A stretch of 64,000 nt of DNA from Danio rerio (GCF_049306965.1 NC_133192.1:56060001-56124000); one strand, 5' to 3'; counted from the first letter of the stretch, positions 43,939 to 56,407 are shown. The notes: generated from the letters alone by a model not told the origin. Program-made: numbers and translations.

Positions 43939-45256
43939 TCAAGTGTGCTGCTTTTCTCCAGTGTGGATTTTCATGTGTTTCTTAAGAGTAATCAACCTTG
44001 TGAAACTCTTCAGACACTGATCACATGCGTACGGTTTCTCTCCAGTGTGAATCCTCTCATGTGTTTTCAGGTGTCCTGTCTGACTGAATCTCTTATTGCA
44101 GTGTGAACACCTGTAAGGTTTCTCTCCAGTGTGAATCCTCTCATGTGTTTTCAGGTGTCCTGTGTGACTGAATCTCTTATTGCAGTGTGAACACTTGTAT
44201 GGTTTCTCTCCAGTGTGATTCATCTGATGCAGTTTCAATTCTCCAGCTGTAATAAAAGTCTTCTCACACTCAAAGCACAGATACTCTTTCACACCAGTGT
44301 GGATCTTCTGATGGGTTTTTAAATTTGTTATCCGTGTAAAACTCTTTCCACACTCAGAACAGGAATAAGGTTTCTCCTTTGTGTGAACTCTAAGATGGAT
44401 CTTCAGCTCTGAAGCCCAATAAAATGTTTTGCCGCATTGATCACATTTGTGAGTTTTCTCTCCAGTGTGGATACGCATGTGTTTATTAAGGTTTGATAAA
44501 TCTCTGAAACTCTTCCCACACTGAGTACATGTGCATGGTTTCTCTCCAGTGTGGATCCTCATATGAATCTTAAGACTCTGTTTGTCTCTCAAACTCTTCC
44601 CACACTGAGTACATGTGCATGGTTTCTCTCCAGTGTGGATCCTCATGTGAATCTTAAGACTCTGTTTGCCTCTCAAACTCTTTCCACACTGACTGCAGGT
44701 AAAATCATTTCGGTCTCCACTTTCCATTGAAAAAATACCTCCAGTCAGTAAATGAGATGTTTTCCCAGCTTTTACGAGTGTCTGCTCTTCCCTCTTCTCA
44801 TTTTCTTTAAGGTCTAAAATAAATATGAATAAATTAGCAAGTAAAAAAACAAAGAGACTCAAAACACTGAAGACACACAAACCTTCTCAATGGTAATATC
44901 AGGTTTGCAACATATTAAATATAAAAATGCATTATTTTATTTAGAAATTTAATAATCTGAACAAAACAAATCTCCTCTGGTAATATTTAGTTTGATCTTG
45001 TGATAGTAAATGTTTAATAAACCTTTTACACATGGCAAAAGAGATGCAGTCTCTATATTTTACACTGCTAATGAAGTGCATTTATTTTTTGTCTTTTAAA
45101 AAACACATTTCCTAGTGCACATAAACAAATAAACTGATTAAAGTGTTTTAATCCTTATTGTCTTTAGCCTAAATAATGAAGAATCAGCAATAAACACCAA
45201 CCTGTTTGTTCTTCAGTCTCTTCCAGTTTAAATCTGAAAGGTTCATGATCACTCAT
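43939..45256 (-). CDS. zinc-finger gene C, 9-finger C2H2 protein
   Basis: Exon 1 at 45256-45202 and exon 2 at 44813-43939; together 930 nt, 309 residues plus TGA. The first exon is the most divergent of the cluster (MSDHEPFRFKLEETEEQT). Exon 2 opens [21 protein letters not shown] and carries nine C2H2 fingers. Finger 1 appears twice in near-identical form ([11 protein letters not shown], then SLRDKQSLKIH), the only copy with such an N-terminal duplication. The two fingers before the last differ at contact positions ([18 protein letters not shown]). An insertion of about 680 bp sits between the stop codon and the conserved distal 3' flank. Probably a nuclear DNA-binding protein; the target is unknown. 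Confidence 0.85.
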
Positions 45257-45349
45257 GTTCTCTCTTTCCTTCAATAAACTCGGCCTTTCAGATTTCTCTT
45301 CCTCCTGATGGTCTGAAGCTCGTCTTCACTTGTGGACTGATGGGAATAT

Positions 45350-45440
45350 TCCAGTATTTATAGTTGAACTCATGAGGGGGAGGAGCTTCACTATAGGGGA
45401 GGAGCTTCATTACAGGGAGGAGCAGACCTGCCAATAGTAG
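45350..45440 (-). promoter_or_regulatory. gene C promoter
   Basis: TATAAATA on minus at 45362-45355, three GGGGAGGAG-type boxes (plus) at about 45376-45423 and CCAAT at 45431-45435. Confidence 0.6.
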
Positions 45441-45459
45441 AAATTCTTCAGTCATTTTC

Positions 45460-46125
45460 TTCTAATTAACACGATCTTTGTTTGCTTATATGTACCTCGC
45501 CATATTTATAAATGGATTTGAAAGTGTTTTATACTAACATAATATCACAAAGTATATCTATTTTATTGCAAAGATGATAAATATCAAATATAATCAATAT
45601 ATGAAAACAAAAAAACGACTCTCCCATCACTGTGGTTGTAGATACTTATTTATTGTCTTTTTCAAGAATCATGGTTTATCATAGAATAGTGAAAATAATG
45701 ATGTTAACACAGACTCATAGTAAATATGTGCCCAGGGCTACTTTTTTTTGTTTTTGCAAACCCTAAACTACGCTGCTCCGGTAACGTTTTCTTGTAGCTA
45801 GTGATGACAAACAGTGATTACCACGACTGTCAGATTCTCTTTACAAATCTACTAGAGGCCGTCGTCTACATTTTTATGAATCTCAAAGACATTGCCGGGT
45901 TGTGTGTTTTTTTTTTTTTTTTTGTTTAGAAATGTGACATTTACATGTCATTATTTTATGCGTCTATGAAAAGCCTGGTCTTGTTATACATGTTGTCATA
46001 CATCACCCTGTAATCAGCTGACCTAAACTAGTTCTTAAACACAACCGATAGTGTTTTCAAAAGCAAATGTAAAAAGAAAATTGCATTGTGGCCACATAGC
46101 TTTACCCCAATTTTACCTGTTACCT
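45460..46125. other. gene C upstream spacer
   Basis: No gene seen. The part at 45,600-45,880 is duplicated at 47,050-47,300. Confidence 0.5.
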
Positions 46126-46129
46126 ACAC

Positions 46130-46695
46130 CAGGGGTTCTCAAACTGTGGTACATGTACCTCTAGCGGTACATGGCCTTCCTTTTAGTGGTGTGCAGAGGA
46201 ATCAAATGTGTCATATGTAAAGCTAAATATATTTAAAAATGTATCAAAATGTATTTATATATGAATATGATGACATATAGCCTGTATTTATTAGGTCCAG
46301 GCAACATTTCCAGGTGTTGATAAATAGATTCTATATGTTATTACTTTAAATTTTGATAAAAAAAAAAATATTTTTTACTTTTTATAAACAGTAACCTACC
46401 ATTTTCAACTTTTAAAAGCACATTTTTATTTAAATGTTGACGTTTTAGTTTTTGATAAATATGAACACAGTACAGTGATAATGTTCAAACTATGTATAAT
46501 GTTTAAAGTGGCTGACAATAATAAATATTTTTAATAATCGGAATTAATCTGTCTCATTTTTGAACTGTACAGAGCTGCAGCTGCTTTACTGGGCCTACTG
46601 CGCTACTGTATTTCAATACTGGTTATTGTGGTGGTACTTGGAGAGACAAGTTTTTTCCGAGGTGGTACTCGATAAAAAAAGTTTGAGAACCACTG
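46130..46695. mobile_element. hAT-like MITE, same family as 24061-24830
   Basis: CAGGGGTTCTCAAACTGTGG to AGTTTGAGAACCACTG. The inner stretch TATTTCAATACTGGTTATTG is the reverse of the element at 24,061. Imperfect target duplication ACCTACAC/ATCTAGAC. Confidence 0.8.
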
Positions 46696-46769
46696 ATCTA
46701 GACTATCCTTCATTGGATTGTAGCCTAGGAGCTCTGCATCCCAAGTACAACAAGGTGAGCCACTGAGCA

Positions 46770-46970
46770 AACTGATTTGATTTCTCTTCCTCCTGATGGT
46801 CTGAAGCTCGTCTTCACTTGTGGACTGATGGGAATGTTCCAGTATTTATAGCTGAAATGATGAGGGGGAGGAGCTTCACTACTGGGGAGGAGCAGATCAG
46901 CCAATAGTAGAAATTCTTCAGTCATTTTCTTTTCCTCTAATTAACACATTCTCTGTTCATTTATATTCCT
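46770..46970 (-). promoter_or_regulatory. orphan zinc-finger-type promoter without coding exons
   Basis: A full copy of the cluster promoter: TATAAATA on minus at 46850-46843, two GGGGAGGAG boxes and CCAAT at 46901-46905, plus the usual leader (CCTCCTGATGGTCTGAAGC on plus). No first coding exon or finger exon follows it downstream on minus; a hAT-like element (46130-46695) lies there instead. The flank at 47050-47300 also resembles that of gene C (45600-45880), so this is a duplicated 5' flank left after loss of, or never joined to, a gene body. Confidence 0.6.
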
Positions 46971-47049
46971 CATTATTTATAAATGATAATCAAAGTGTTT
47001 TATACTAATATACTGTTAATATACTAAAATCTGTTTTAAAGCAAAAATG

Positions 47050-47300
47050 AGAAACACCAACTGGAAACAAAAACCAACCTTCCCATCAACTGTGAATAAC
47101 TTGTTTATTGTGTTATCTGGGAATCATGGTTCATCACAGAATAATGAAATTAATGCTGTTAACACAGGTTCATTGGTGATATGTGCCCAGGGCTACATTT
47201 TTGTGAATCCAGAAATACGCTGCTCCAGTAACATTTCCTTGCAGCTTGTGATGACAAATCCACTAGAGGCCGCTGTCTGCACTTTTGCAAATTTCTATTA
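47050..47300. repeat. duplicate of the gene C upstream flank
   Basis: ATATGTGCCCAGGGCTAC, TACGCTGCTCC and CACTAGAGGCCG match 45,730-45,860 with moderate divergence. Confidence 0.65.
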
Positions 47301-47629
47301 GAAAGAAAGTAAAAAAAAACTCTTAGTCTTCTATAAGAAAAATATATTTGAGGAAATGCTTATATATAAATATAAAATATATGTTTATGACACAATTTCT
47401 ATATACATTTAAATTTCTATGTACCACAGTTTTGTTTTTATGCACGTATATACAGTTGAAATCAGAATGAATAGCCCCCTGAATTATTAGCTGCTGTTTA
47501 TTTATTTTCTCAATTTCTGTTTAACGGAGAGCAGATTTATTCAACACATTTCTAAACATAATAGTTTTAATAACTCATTTTTAATAACTGATTTCTGTTA
47601 TCTTTGCCATGATGACAGTAAATATGCCA

Positions 47630-47840
47630 GCATATCTTTCTTTGGTTCAAACTGATGACAGCAGATTCTTTGTCTTTGCATGAATGCTTGCATGTGAAGG
47701 ATGTCCTCAAGAAGGTTGATCAAATTCCGTTACCTCAGAAGACGAACTCAGGGGAACAGAGAACGTGTCCTGTGAGAAATGAGACGCTGTGTGCTTCCTG
47801 ATGGTCATCGTGTGACCTTGACACATTTATAATGGAAAAT
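47630..47840. repeat. intergenic duplicate, copy 2
   Basis: Second copy of the segment at 41,230-41,475. Confidence 0.65.
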
Positions 47841-48091
47841 TATTGAAACATTACAGCATTAAAACATGCAGAAAAGCCTTACAAAGACACTTTGCACAAT
47901 ACAAATAAAGCAGATTACAATATAAATTTCAGCAAATAAACACCTTTAATGTGTTCACGATATTCATATTATTGTTTACTTCAGCCTCACACTGTTACTG
48001 TAGATGATCTGATAAATTGTATTGTTTCATATTTAACTGTATGATTTCTCAATATACTGAAAATAGAAAATCACACAATGACGGTCAAAAA

Positions 48092-48370
48092 GTTTTTAAG
48101 TACCACATTCATGACACCAACACTGGTTTCAATAGGTGATTGTGTTGTTTAATGGAGTCTGTTGACTCAAAATGAGCTTAATTGGGGAATTTACACATGT
48201 GAAGACATCAGCATAATGAAGGAGGTGAAAACAGACACTATTGACATGAACTATTGAGGATTTCAGCAGCTCTGATTATAGTGATGAGCCTCAGACTATT
48301 AACGGCCATTAAACAAGCCATTCAGAAGTGTCCACTGATCTGCCCGCTTAAAAATAAAGACAACCGAGTT
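48092..48370. repeat. conserved cluster block, copy 3 (3' side of gene D)
   Basis: Same block; about 30 bp of its left flank (the TTTCTACTTGCCAATATAAA part) is missing compared with the other copies. Confidence 0.75.
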
Positions 48371-48944
48371 TCACTCTTTCATCCAAACTTTATTTCAAGT
48401 CTACAGGTTAGAAAATAATTACAGCAAAGATTAAACAGTACAATACAATCTATTGCTAAATGATAAAACATATGAGAAGACAAATAATCCTACATTTATA
48501 ACTATGCTGGTTGTTTTATAATGCTTTAATGGTGCTGGAATCATGCTGCACACACAGAGAATACTGTAGATGTGCTGATAAATTGTATTGTTTTATATTT
48601 AACAGGGTTTGATTTATTAATATACAGAGAACTAAATAAACACACATTTCTACTTGGGAATAAGAATTTAAATTCATGTTTTCAATTATAACATTTATTA
48701 AAGTGTTAGTCTATCAATACTGACCTTTAATACTGAAATCATTAAAATACACCATTCGGTTTTTCTGTCGAACACAATAAATGTAGTAAAACAGGAGAGA
48801 ATCTTGAATCTCAGAGTAAACAAATCACTGATAAGAGAAAATCCACAAACAACTGGACAGACTTTCCCCACTCACACCTGTATTTTCTCATATTCACACA
48901 TGAAACACTCGTTCCTGATGGGAAACCGTTTTGCTGCATTGATG

Positions 48945-50262
48945 TCAAGTGTGCTGCTTTTCTCCAGTGTGGATTTTCATGTGTTTCTTAAGAGTACTCA
49001 AATGTGAGAAACTCTTCAGACACTGATCACATGTGTACGGTTTCTCTCCAGTGTGAATCTTCTCATGTGTTTTCAGGTTTTCTGGCTGACTGAATCTCTT
49101 GTCGCAGTGTGAACACTTATACGGTTTCTCTCCAGTGTGAATCCTCTCATGTGTTTTCAGGTGTCCTGTCTGACTGAATTTCTTATTGCAGTGTGAACAC
49201 TTGTAAGGTTTCTCTCCAGTGTGATTCATCTGATGCAGTTTCAATTTTATAGCCGTAATAAAAGTCTTCTCACACTCAAAGCACAGATACTCTTTCACAC
49301 CAGTGTGGATCTTCTGATGTGTTCTTAAATTTGTCTGCTGAGTAAAACTCTTTCCACACTCAGAACAGGAATACGGTTTCTCCTTTGTGTGAACTCTGAG
49401 ATGTTTCTTCAGCTCTGAAGCCCTCAAAAATGTTTTGCCGCATTGATCACATTTGTGAGTTTTCTCTCCAGTGTGAATCAGCATGTGTAGATTAAGGTTT
49501 GATAAAACTCTGAAACGCTTCCCACATTGAGTACAGGTAAATGGCTTCTCTCCAGTGTGGATCCTCATGTGAATCTTAAGACTCTGTTTGGCTCTGAAAC
49601 TCTTTCCACAGTGACTGCAGGTAAAATCATTTCGGTCTCCACTTTTCCTTGATAAAAAACCTTCAGTCAGTAAATGAGATGTTTTCCCCGCCTTTACAAG
49701 TGTCTGCTCTTCCCTCTTCTCATTCTCTTTAAGGTCTAAAAAAATTGTAAAAAATAAATAAATGAATAAATTAGCAAGTAAACAAAGAACAAAGAAAAAA
49801 ATTATGAAAAAGTAAAATGACTCAAATTACAGAAGAATCACAAACTTTGAGTGGTGTGCAGCGTTTTAAATCCTTCCCAATTACAGTATCAGGACATTGG
49901 GACAATTTTTGCAACATATTAAAAATTAGGATTTTATTACTTTTATTTAGAAATTTAATAATCTGAACAAAACAAATCTCCTTGGTTAATACTTAGTTTG
50001 GTCTTATGATCGTAAATGTTAAATTAATCTTTTACAAATTGCAAAAGATACAGTTTCTATATTTTACACTGCTAATAAAGCCCATTTATTTTTCTGTTTT
50101 TTTAAAAAAAACATTTCCTAGTGCACATAAACAAATAAACTGATTAAAGTTTTTAATCCTTGTTGTTCTTTAGCCTGAATAATGAAGAATCAGCAATAAA
50201 CACCAACCTGTTTGTTCTTCAGTCTCTTCCAGTTTAATTCTGCAGGGTTCTGGATCACTCAT
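48945..50262 (-). CDS. zinc-finger gene D, 8-finger C2H2 protein
   Basis: Exon 1 at 50262-50208 ([18 protein letters not shown]) and exon 2 at 49735-48945; 846 nt in all, 281 residues plus TGA. Exon 2 is open from its acceptor ([21 protein letters not shown]) although it has no methionine before finger 1. Eight fingers: five shared N-terminal ones, two CSHC fingers ([18 protein letters not shown]) and the common last finger (SFSHLSTLKKH). The linkers after fingers 3 and 4 are HTKEKP and HTGVKE as in the whole cluster. Probably an intact nuclear DNA-binding protein. Confidence 0.85.
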
Positions 50263-50344
50263 GTTCTCTCCGTCCTTCAGTAAACTCTCTGCAGATTTCA
50301 CTTCCTCCTGATGGTCTGAAGTTCGTCTTCACTTGTGGACTGAT

Positions 50345-50425
50345 GGGAATATTCCAGTATTTATAGCTGAACTGATGAGGGGGAGGAGCTTCACTACAGG
50401 GGAGGAGCAGACCGGCCAATAGTAG
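50345..50425 (-). promoter_or_regulatory. gene D promoter
   Basis: TATAAATA on minus at 50365-50358, two GGGGAGGAG boxes and CCAAT at 50416-50420. Almost identical to the promoters of E and F. Confidence 0.65.
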
Positions 50426-50469
50426 AAATTCTTCAGTCATTTTCTTTTCTCTTTTATATATATATATAT

Positions 50470-50632
50470 ATATATGAGCAATATCACACGAGTAGCAGTG
50501 CAATATAGCTGTATATCGGCACTGGTGGGAGGCGTGCATTGGCAGGAGGCCACAGACGGAGTGCCTTAGTGTCCCAACCAGTGCCCATATACAGCCATAT
50601 CGCACTGCTACTCGTGTGATATTGCATTTATA
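50470..50632. mobile_element. palindromic MITE (AATATCACACGAGTAGCAGTG family), gene D flank
   Basis: GCAATATCACACGAGTAGCA to ACTGCTACTCGTGTGATATTGC, carried along in the duplications. Confidence 0.75.
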
Positions 50633-50738
50633 CAACAGTTTGACAACAATAATTGTGTATATAAAAACAAAATCAAACATGGAGAGTCTCAAAAACCCTT
50701 TTGTACGAGGAACTACTTTCTTCCGCGATAGAATGTAT

Positions 50739-50739
<1 letters not shown>

Positions 50740-50801
<62 letters not shown>
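50740..50801. repeat. (TA)n microsatellite at a duplication junction
   Basis: TA tract fused directly to a gene 3'-UTR fragment at 50,803. Confidence 0.9.
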
Positions 50802-50802
<1 letters not shown>

Positions 50803-50804
<2 letters not shown>

Positions 50805-50890
50805 CAACTGGACAGACTTTCCCCACTCTCACACCTGTATTTTCTCATATTCAGACATGAAACACTCGTTCCTGATGAGAAACTGTTTAT
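50803..50890 (-). other. zinc-finger gene 3'-UTR fragment at a junction
   Basis: ACAACTGGACAGACTTTCCC to GATGAGAAACTG matches the sequence just past the stop codons of D-G, ending before the stop codon. No finger follows. Confidence 0.75.
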
Positions 50891-51769
50891 AACTATATAT
50901 ATAATATATATTATTATTATTTAACCCACAGATTCAAAGAGAACCACAGGTCAACAGGGAGATTGCAAAAGAGCAGCTTCTGCTTTAAGCTGAACTGACT
51001 GAATATCAACTATTAAGGAATGAGGCTGTTTTTGTGCCTAGTTTGAAATAATAAATCTCAGAACTGGAGAAACTGCATTACTACGTTCATTTTAATATAG
51101 CATATAAATAATGAAATCCAAAAATTATACTATTAAATTAAGAGTTAACTTTAATTTTCTCGTGGCCCACCTGTAGGATCGCTGAGGACCACAAGCTTAA
51201 GCCAGCAGGCCGTATGTTTGACACCCCTGGTCTAAGCAATAAAAAAAATTCTGTCATATATGCATTAAAAACAATCAGGAAAAAAGTGTTTCATGTAAAT
51301 TGGGATCACGAGTTCACATATATAGACATATTTTTTCTCTAAAAGTACCTCATATCAAAAGAGGACATTTTTAATCTATTTAGCTTCCAATAAGCCCAAA
51401 TAGCAAAGAGATATAAAAAAATGCATGTAAAAAAAAACAAGTTGGGCCTTAAGAGGTTAATGTTCAGAGCCTCAGACTATTAACATCCATTAAACCAGCC
51501 ATTCAGAAATGTCCACTGATTTTGACAGCAAAGTTTAAACAGTAAAATTAAATATACTGCTATATAATTCATGCTAAGACAAAAGAAAACTGTTTAGAGC
51601 TATGCTGATTATTTTATAACGCTTTAATGGTGCTGGAAGCTTGCTGCAGATACTAATACTGTAGATGTTATGATAAATAGTATTGTTTCACATTTAACGG
51701 CATTATTTCACAATAAAAAAGAAAATCACACAATGACGGTCAAACATTTCTACTTGCCAATATAAATTA

Positions 51770-52055
51770 ATCTGTTTTTAAGTACCACATTCATGACACC
51801 AACACTGGTTTCAATAGTTGATTGTGTTGTTTAATGGAGTCTGTTGACTCAAAATGAGCTTAATTGGGGAATTTACACATGTGAAGACATCAGCATAATG
51901 AAGGAGGTGAAAACAGACACTATTGACATGAACTATTGAGGATTTCAGCAGCTCTGATTATAGTGATGAGCCTCAGACTATTAACGGCCATTAAACAAGC
52001 CATTCAGAAGTGTCCACTGATCTGCCTGCTTAAAAAATAAAGACAACCGAGTTTC
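51770..52055. repeat. conserved cluster block, copy 4 (3' side of gene E)
   Basis: Same block, about 570 bp from the gene E stop and followed by the minus-strand AATAAA near 52077-52072. Confidence 0.75.
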
Positions 52056-52627
52056 ACTCTTTCATCCAAACTTTATTTCAAGTCTACAGGTTAGAAAATA
52101 ATTACAGCAAAGATTAAACAGTACAATACAATCTATTGCTAAATGATAAAACATGTGCGAAGATGAATAATCCTACATTTATAACTATGCTGGTTGTTTT
52201 ATAATGCTTTAATGGTGCTGGAATCATGCTGCACACACAGAGAATACTGTAGATGTGCTGATAAATTATATTGTTTTATATTTAACAGGGTTTGATTTAT
52301 TAATATACAGAGAACTAAATAAACACACATTTCTACTTGGGAATATGAATTTAAATTCATGTTTTCAATGATAACATTTATTAAAGTGTTAGTCTATCAA
52401 TACTGACCTTTAATACTGAAATCATTAAAATACACCATTCGGTTTTTCTGTCGAACAAAATAAATGTAGTAAAACAGGAGAGAATCTTGAATCTCAGAGT
52501 AAACAAATCACTGATAAGAGAAAATCCACAAACAACTGGACAGACTTTCCCCACTCACACCTGTATTTTCTCATATTCACACATGAAACACTCGTTCCTG
52601 ATGAGAAACTGTTTTGCTGCATTGATG

Positions 52628-53834
52628 TCAAGTGTGCTGCTTTTCTCCAGTGTGGATTTTCATGTGTTTCTTAAGAGTAATCAACTGTACGAAACTCTTT
52701 AGACACTGATCACATGTGTACGGTTTCTCTCCAGTGTGAATCCTCTCATGTGTTTTCAGGTTTTCTGGCTGACTGAATCTCTTGTCGCAGTGTGAACACT
52801 CATACGGTTTCTCTCCAGTGTGAATCATCTCATGTCTTTTCATGCCTCCTGACACAATGAATCTCTTGTCGCAGTGTGAACACTTGTAAGGTTTCTCTCC
52901 AGTGTGAATCCTCTGATGCCGTTTCAATTCTCCAGCCGTAATAAAAGTCTTCTCACACTCAAAGCACATATACTCTTTCACACCAGTGTGGATCTTCTGA
53001 TGTGTTCTTTAATTTGTTATCCGTGTAAAACTCTTTCCACACTCAGAACAGGAATACGGTTTCTCCTTTGTGTGAACTCTAAGATGGTTCTTCAGCTCTG
53101 AAGCCCTCAAAAATGTTTTGCCGCATTGATCACATTTGTGTGTTTTCTCTCCAGTGTGGATCAGCTTGTGTTTATTATGGTTTGATAAAACTCTGAAACT
53201 CTTCCCACATTGAGTACAGGTAAATGGCTTCTCTCCAGTGTGGATCCTCATGTGAATCTTAAGACTTTGTTTGGTTCTGAAACTCTTTCCACACTGACTG
53301 CAGGTAAAATCATTTCGGTCTCCACTTTTCCTTGATAAAAAACCTTCAGTCAGTAAATGAGATGTTTTCCTTGCCTTTACAAGTGTCTGCTCTTCCCTCT
53401 TCTCATTCTCTTTAAGGTCTAAAAAAAATTGTAAAAAATAAATAAATGAATAAATTAGCAAGTAAATAAAGAAAAAAATTATGAAAAAGTAAAATGACTC
53501 AAATTACTGAAGAATCACAAACTTTCAGTGGTGTGCAGCGTTTTAAATCCTTCCCAATGTCAGTATCAGGACATTGGGACAATTTTTGCAACATATTAAA
53601 AATATGATATTAAAAAAGATACAGTCTCTATATTTTACACTGCCAATAAAGCTAATTTATTTTTCTATTTTTAAAAAAAAACACATTTCCTAGTGCACAT
53701 AAACAAATAAACTGATTAAAGTTTTTAATCCTTGTTGTTCTTTAGCCTGAATAATGAAGAATCAGCAATAAACACCAACCTGTTTGTTCTTCAGTCTCTT
53801 CCAGTTTAATTCTGCAGGGTTCTGGATCACTCAT
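52628..53834 (-). pseudogene. zinc-finger gene E, 8-finger copy with a nonsense codon
   Basis: Exon 1 at 53834-53780 ([18 protein letters not shown]) and exon 2 at 53418-52628, the same length as gene D. In finger 4 the codon TTA of the other copies (TNLRTH) is TAA at about 53010, so translation would end after about three and a half fingers. The downstream fingers 5-8 remain in frame and well preserved, including a distinct recognition segment IVSGGMKRH. The single lesion and otherwise clean sequence point to recent loss or a segregating null allele. A truncated three-finger protein is possible. Confidence 0.8.
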
Positions 53835-53919
53835 GTTCTCTCCGTCCTTCAGTAAACTCTTTGCAGATTTCACTTCCTCCTGATGGTCTGAAGCTCGTCT
53901 TCACTTGTGGTCTGATGGG

Positions 53920-53995
53920 AATATTCCAGTATTTATAGCTGAACTGATGAGGGGGAGGAGCTTCACTACAGGGGAGGAGCAGACCGGCCAATAGT
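53920..53995 (-). promoter_or_regulatory. gene E promoter
   Basis: TATAAATA on minus at 53937-53930, two GGGGAGGAG boxes and CCAAT at 53988-53992; intact although the coding exon has a stop. Confidence 0.6.
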
Positions 53996-54034
53996 AGAAA
54001 TTCTCCAGTCATTTTCCTATCTCTTTTATATATA

Positions 54035-54195
54035 TATATATGAGCAATATCACACGAGTAGCAGTGCAATATAGCTGTATATCGGCACTGGTGGGAGGCG
54101 TGCATTGGCAGGAGACCACAGACGGAATGCCTTAGTGTCCCAACCAATGCTCATATACAGCCATATCGCACTGCTACTCGTGTAATATTGCATTT
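54035..54195. mobile_element. palindromic MITE (AATATCACACGAGTAGCAGTG family), gene E flank
   Basis: Same element and position as in the gene D and F flanks, so it predates these duplications. Confidence 0.75.
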
Positions 54196-54368
54196 ATACA
54201 ACAGTTTGACAACATAATTGTGTATATAAAAACAAAATCAAATAAGGAGAGTCTCAAAAACCCTTTTGTACGAGGAACTACTTTCTTCCGCGTTAGAATA
54301 TATATAAAACATGTTTTGCCTACTATTCTCCATTATCAGCATTTTATTTTAATTACATATTATTATAT

Positions 54369-54375
<7 letters not shown>

Positions 54376-54434
<59 letters not shown>
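54376..54434. repeat. (TA)n microsatellite, left part
   Basis: TA tract that served as the insertion site for the element that follows. Confidence 0.9.
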
Positions 54435-54437
<3 letters not shown>

Positions 54438-56407
54438 GGGTGGAGCAGAACCAGAATACGGTATTCGGAAAGGCACGAATAGCGTGATTTTACGAATACT
54501 TATTTCGAACAAATACTTGAAAAATTATTTGTATTCGGGAGCAAGAAAAACACTATATCAAAAAGCAGCGTTTCCTCATGGGACCACAGTGCATGCCCGC
54601 TTGAGTGAGAGAGAGAGAGAGAGAGACGCTATGTCGGAGGGCGGGGCGGAGGTAAAAGCTGTCTCGCACAAGTTTCTCCACAGCAGCAGACAGAGAAGGC
54701 TCGGCTGAGCGAAAAAAATACTTCATTGCATCACTATTTTTGATAAATAGATTTTTGTACCTTAATTGGGTTCCAGATGCAGTTTATAAACTTGTAGCGG
54801 AGTTTGATATTCCATTACGCTGCATTTTTGAAGTTTGCAATCGGGTGCTCTCTGTTTACGCAACGTTAGCTCTGTTAGCGCGGTAATTTAGACAATAGAC
54901 TTTTGACAGAGTAACGTTAACGTTTGTTTATAAAGGTTAAAACGATGCTTGTGCAGTTGTGTCGCATATTATGCACTTATGGGAGTTATATGGTACGTCT
55001 ACATTACTGTCTTTTGCAGACAGCAAGATATATGCTATAGGCTAGTTAACCTTAGCAAAGCTTCCCGTCACTTTTTATTAACTTGAAACTCCTCAAATAC
55101 ATTTGGGCACCCGAATAGAAAAAGAGTGAGACTGCTGCTGAGCCATTTCTTGGTCCTCCACCAGTCAAAAAAAAAAACAAAAAAAAACTTCATGTTCTTT
55201 GTGGAAGAATTTTACAGTGAGTGGAGCTGCAGATAAAACAAACTGATACTGTATAATGTGTGCAAAAGTGAAATCAGCAGAGGCAGAGATATTAAACATC
55301 TGTTAACATCTTCTATGCATAATCATTCATTTCTTTTCGGCTAAGTCCCTTTATGAATCTGAGGTTGCCACAGTGGAATGAACCACCAATTTATCCAGCA
55401 TATGTTTTACGCAGTGGCTGCCCTTCCAGCTGCTACCCAGCACTGGGAAACATCCATACACTCTCTTTCACACACATACAAGGGACAATTTAGGTTACCC
55501 AATTCACCTGTATTGCATGTGTTTGGACTGTGGGGGAAACCGGAGCACCCGGAGGAAACCCACGCCAACATGGGGAGAACCCAGTCAGGGCTCGAACCAG
55601 CAACCTTCTTGCTGTGAGCCGACAGTGGTACTCACTGTGCCACTGCGCAACCTTCTATGTAATGTATTATCACATGCACTAAAAGCATCCTCTCCTGATA
55701 ACGTCTGTGACCCCCACAAGCATCAATCCCCTCAATCAGCACAGCTATGCTCTGCTAAATCCTCCACAAGCACCAAACCATCAACACAGCCACATTCTGC
55801 CCCAGCAAGTCAGTTTCAAACATAAAAAAAAAAAAAACTTTGTGTCTGTTTTGTGGCTGGCAGATGACAATAGCAGGCCTGTATCTTTTAGTATTATATA
55901 GAATACTTTTGTTCTGCCAGATCTCCCAGGCAGGGGTTTATTTAGATTTATTTAGTTAATTTTAGTTTTTGGAATTCTGACCATTGGAAAGAAGTTCTTT
56001 CAGAAGAAGAACAGTTTTTTTGAAGTATTATTTGTTTTTATTCTGTCTATTCAGTGTCAAGAACGGTGGTGGTGGGGTTCATAATATTCACAATGGTATT
56101 TTATTAGTTGTTGGTTTAACCATGGGTGAGATAATGGCTTCTATGTTATTTTCTTTTCAATGACATTTCTTGTCACATGTTCAAAAACAACAACCAATAT
56201 TGCATGTCTATAATTTATATAATGGGTATAATTAAACAATACTTTCACTATAACGTAAATTAGAAGTGTAATAGAAAAAATATATATTTTTGCGCCATTT
56301 TGAATTTTACTCGAATACAAATACAAATACTTTCCCCCCTCAACAAATACAAATACAAAATACTTTTCCCCCTCAACAAATACAAATACCGGCTGCTCCA
56401 CTCATCC

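Larger units (their letters stand above)
50905..54310. repeat. tandem segmental duplication unit with gene E
   Basis: Begins at the ATTATTATTATTTAACCCAC junction and runs through 3' spacer, conserved block, gene E and its promoter to a palindromic MITE and AT tract. The same order recurs at 56,490-60,200 and 60,215-63,650 with few differences. Confidence 0.7.
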
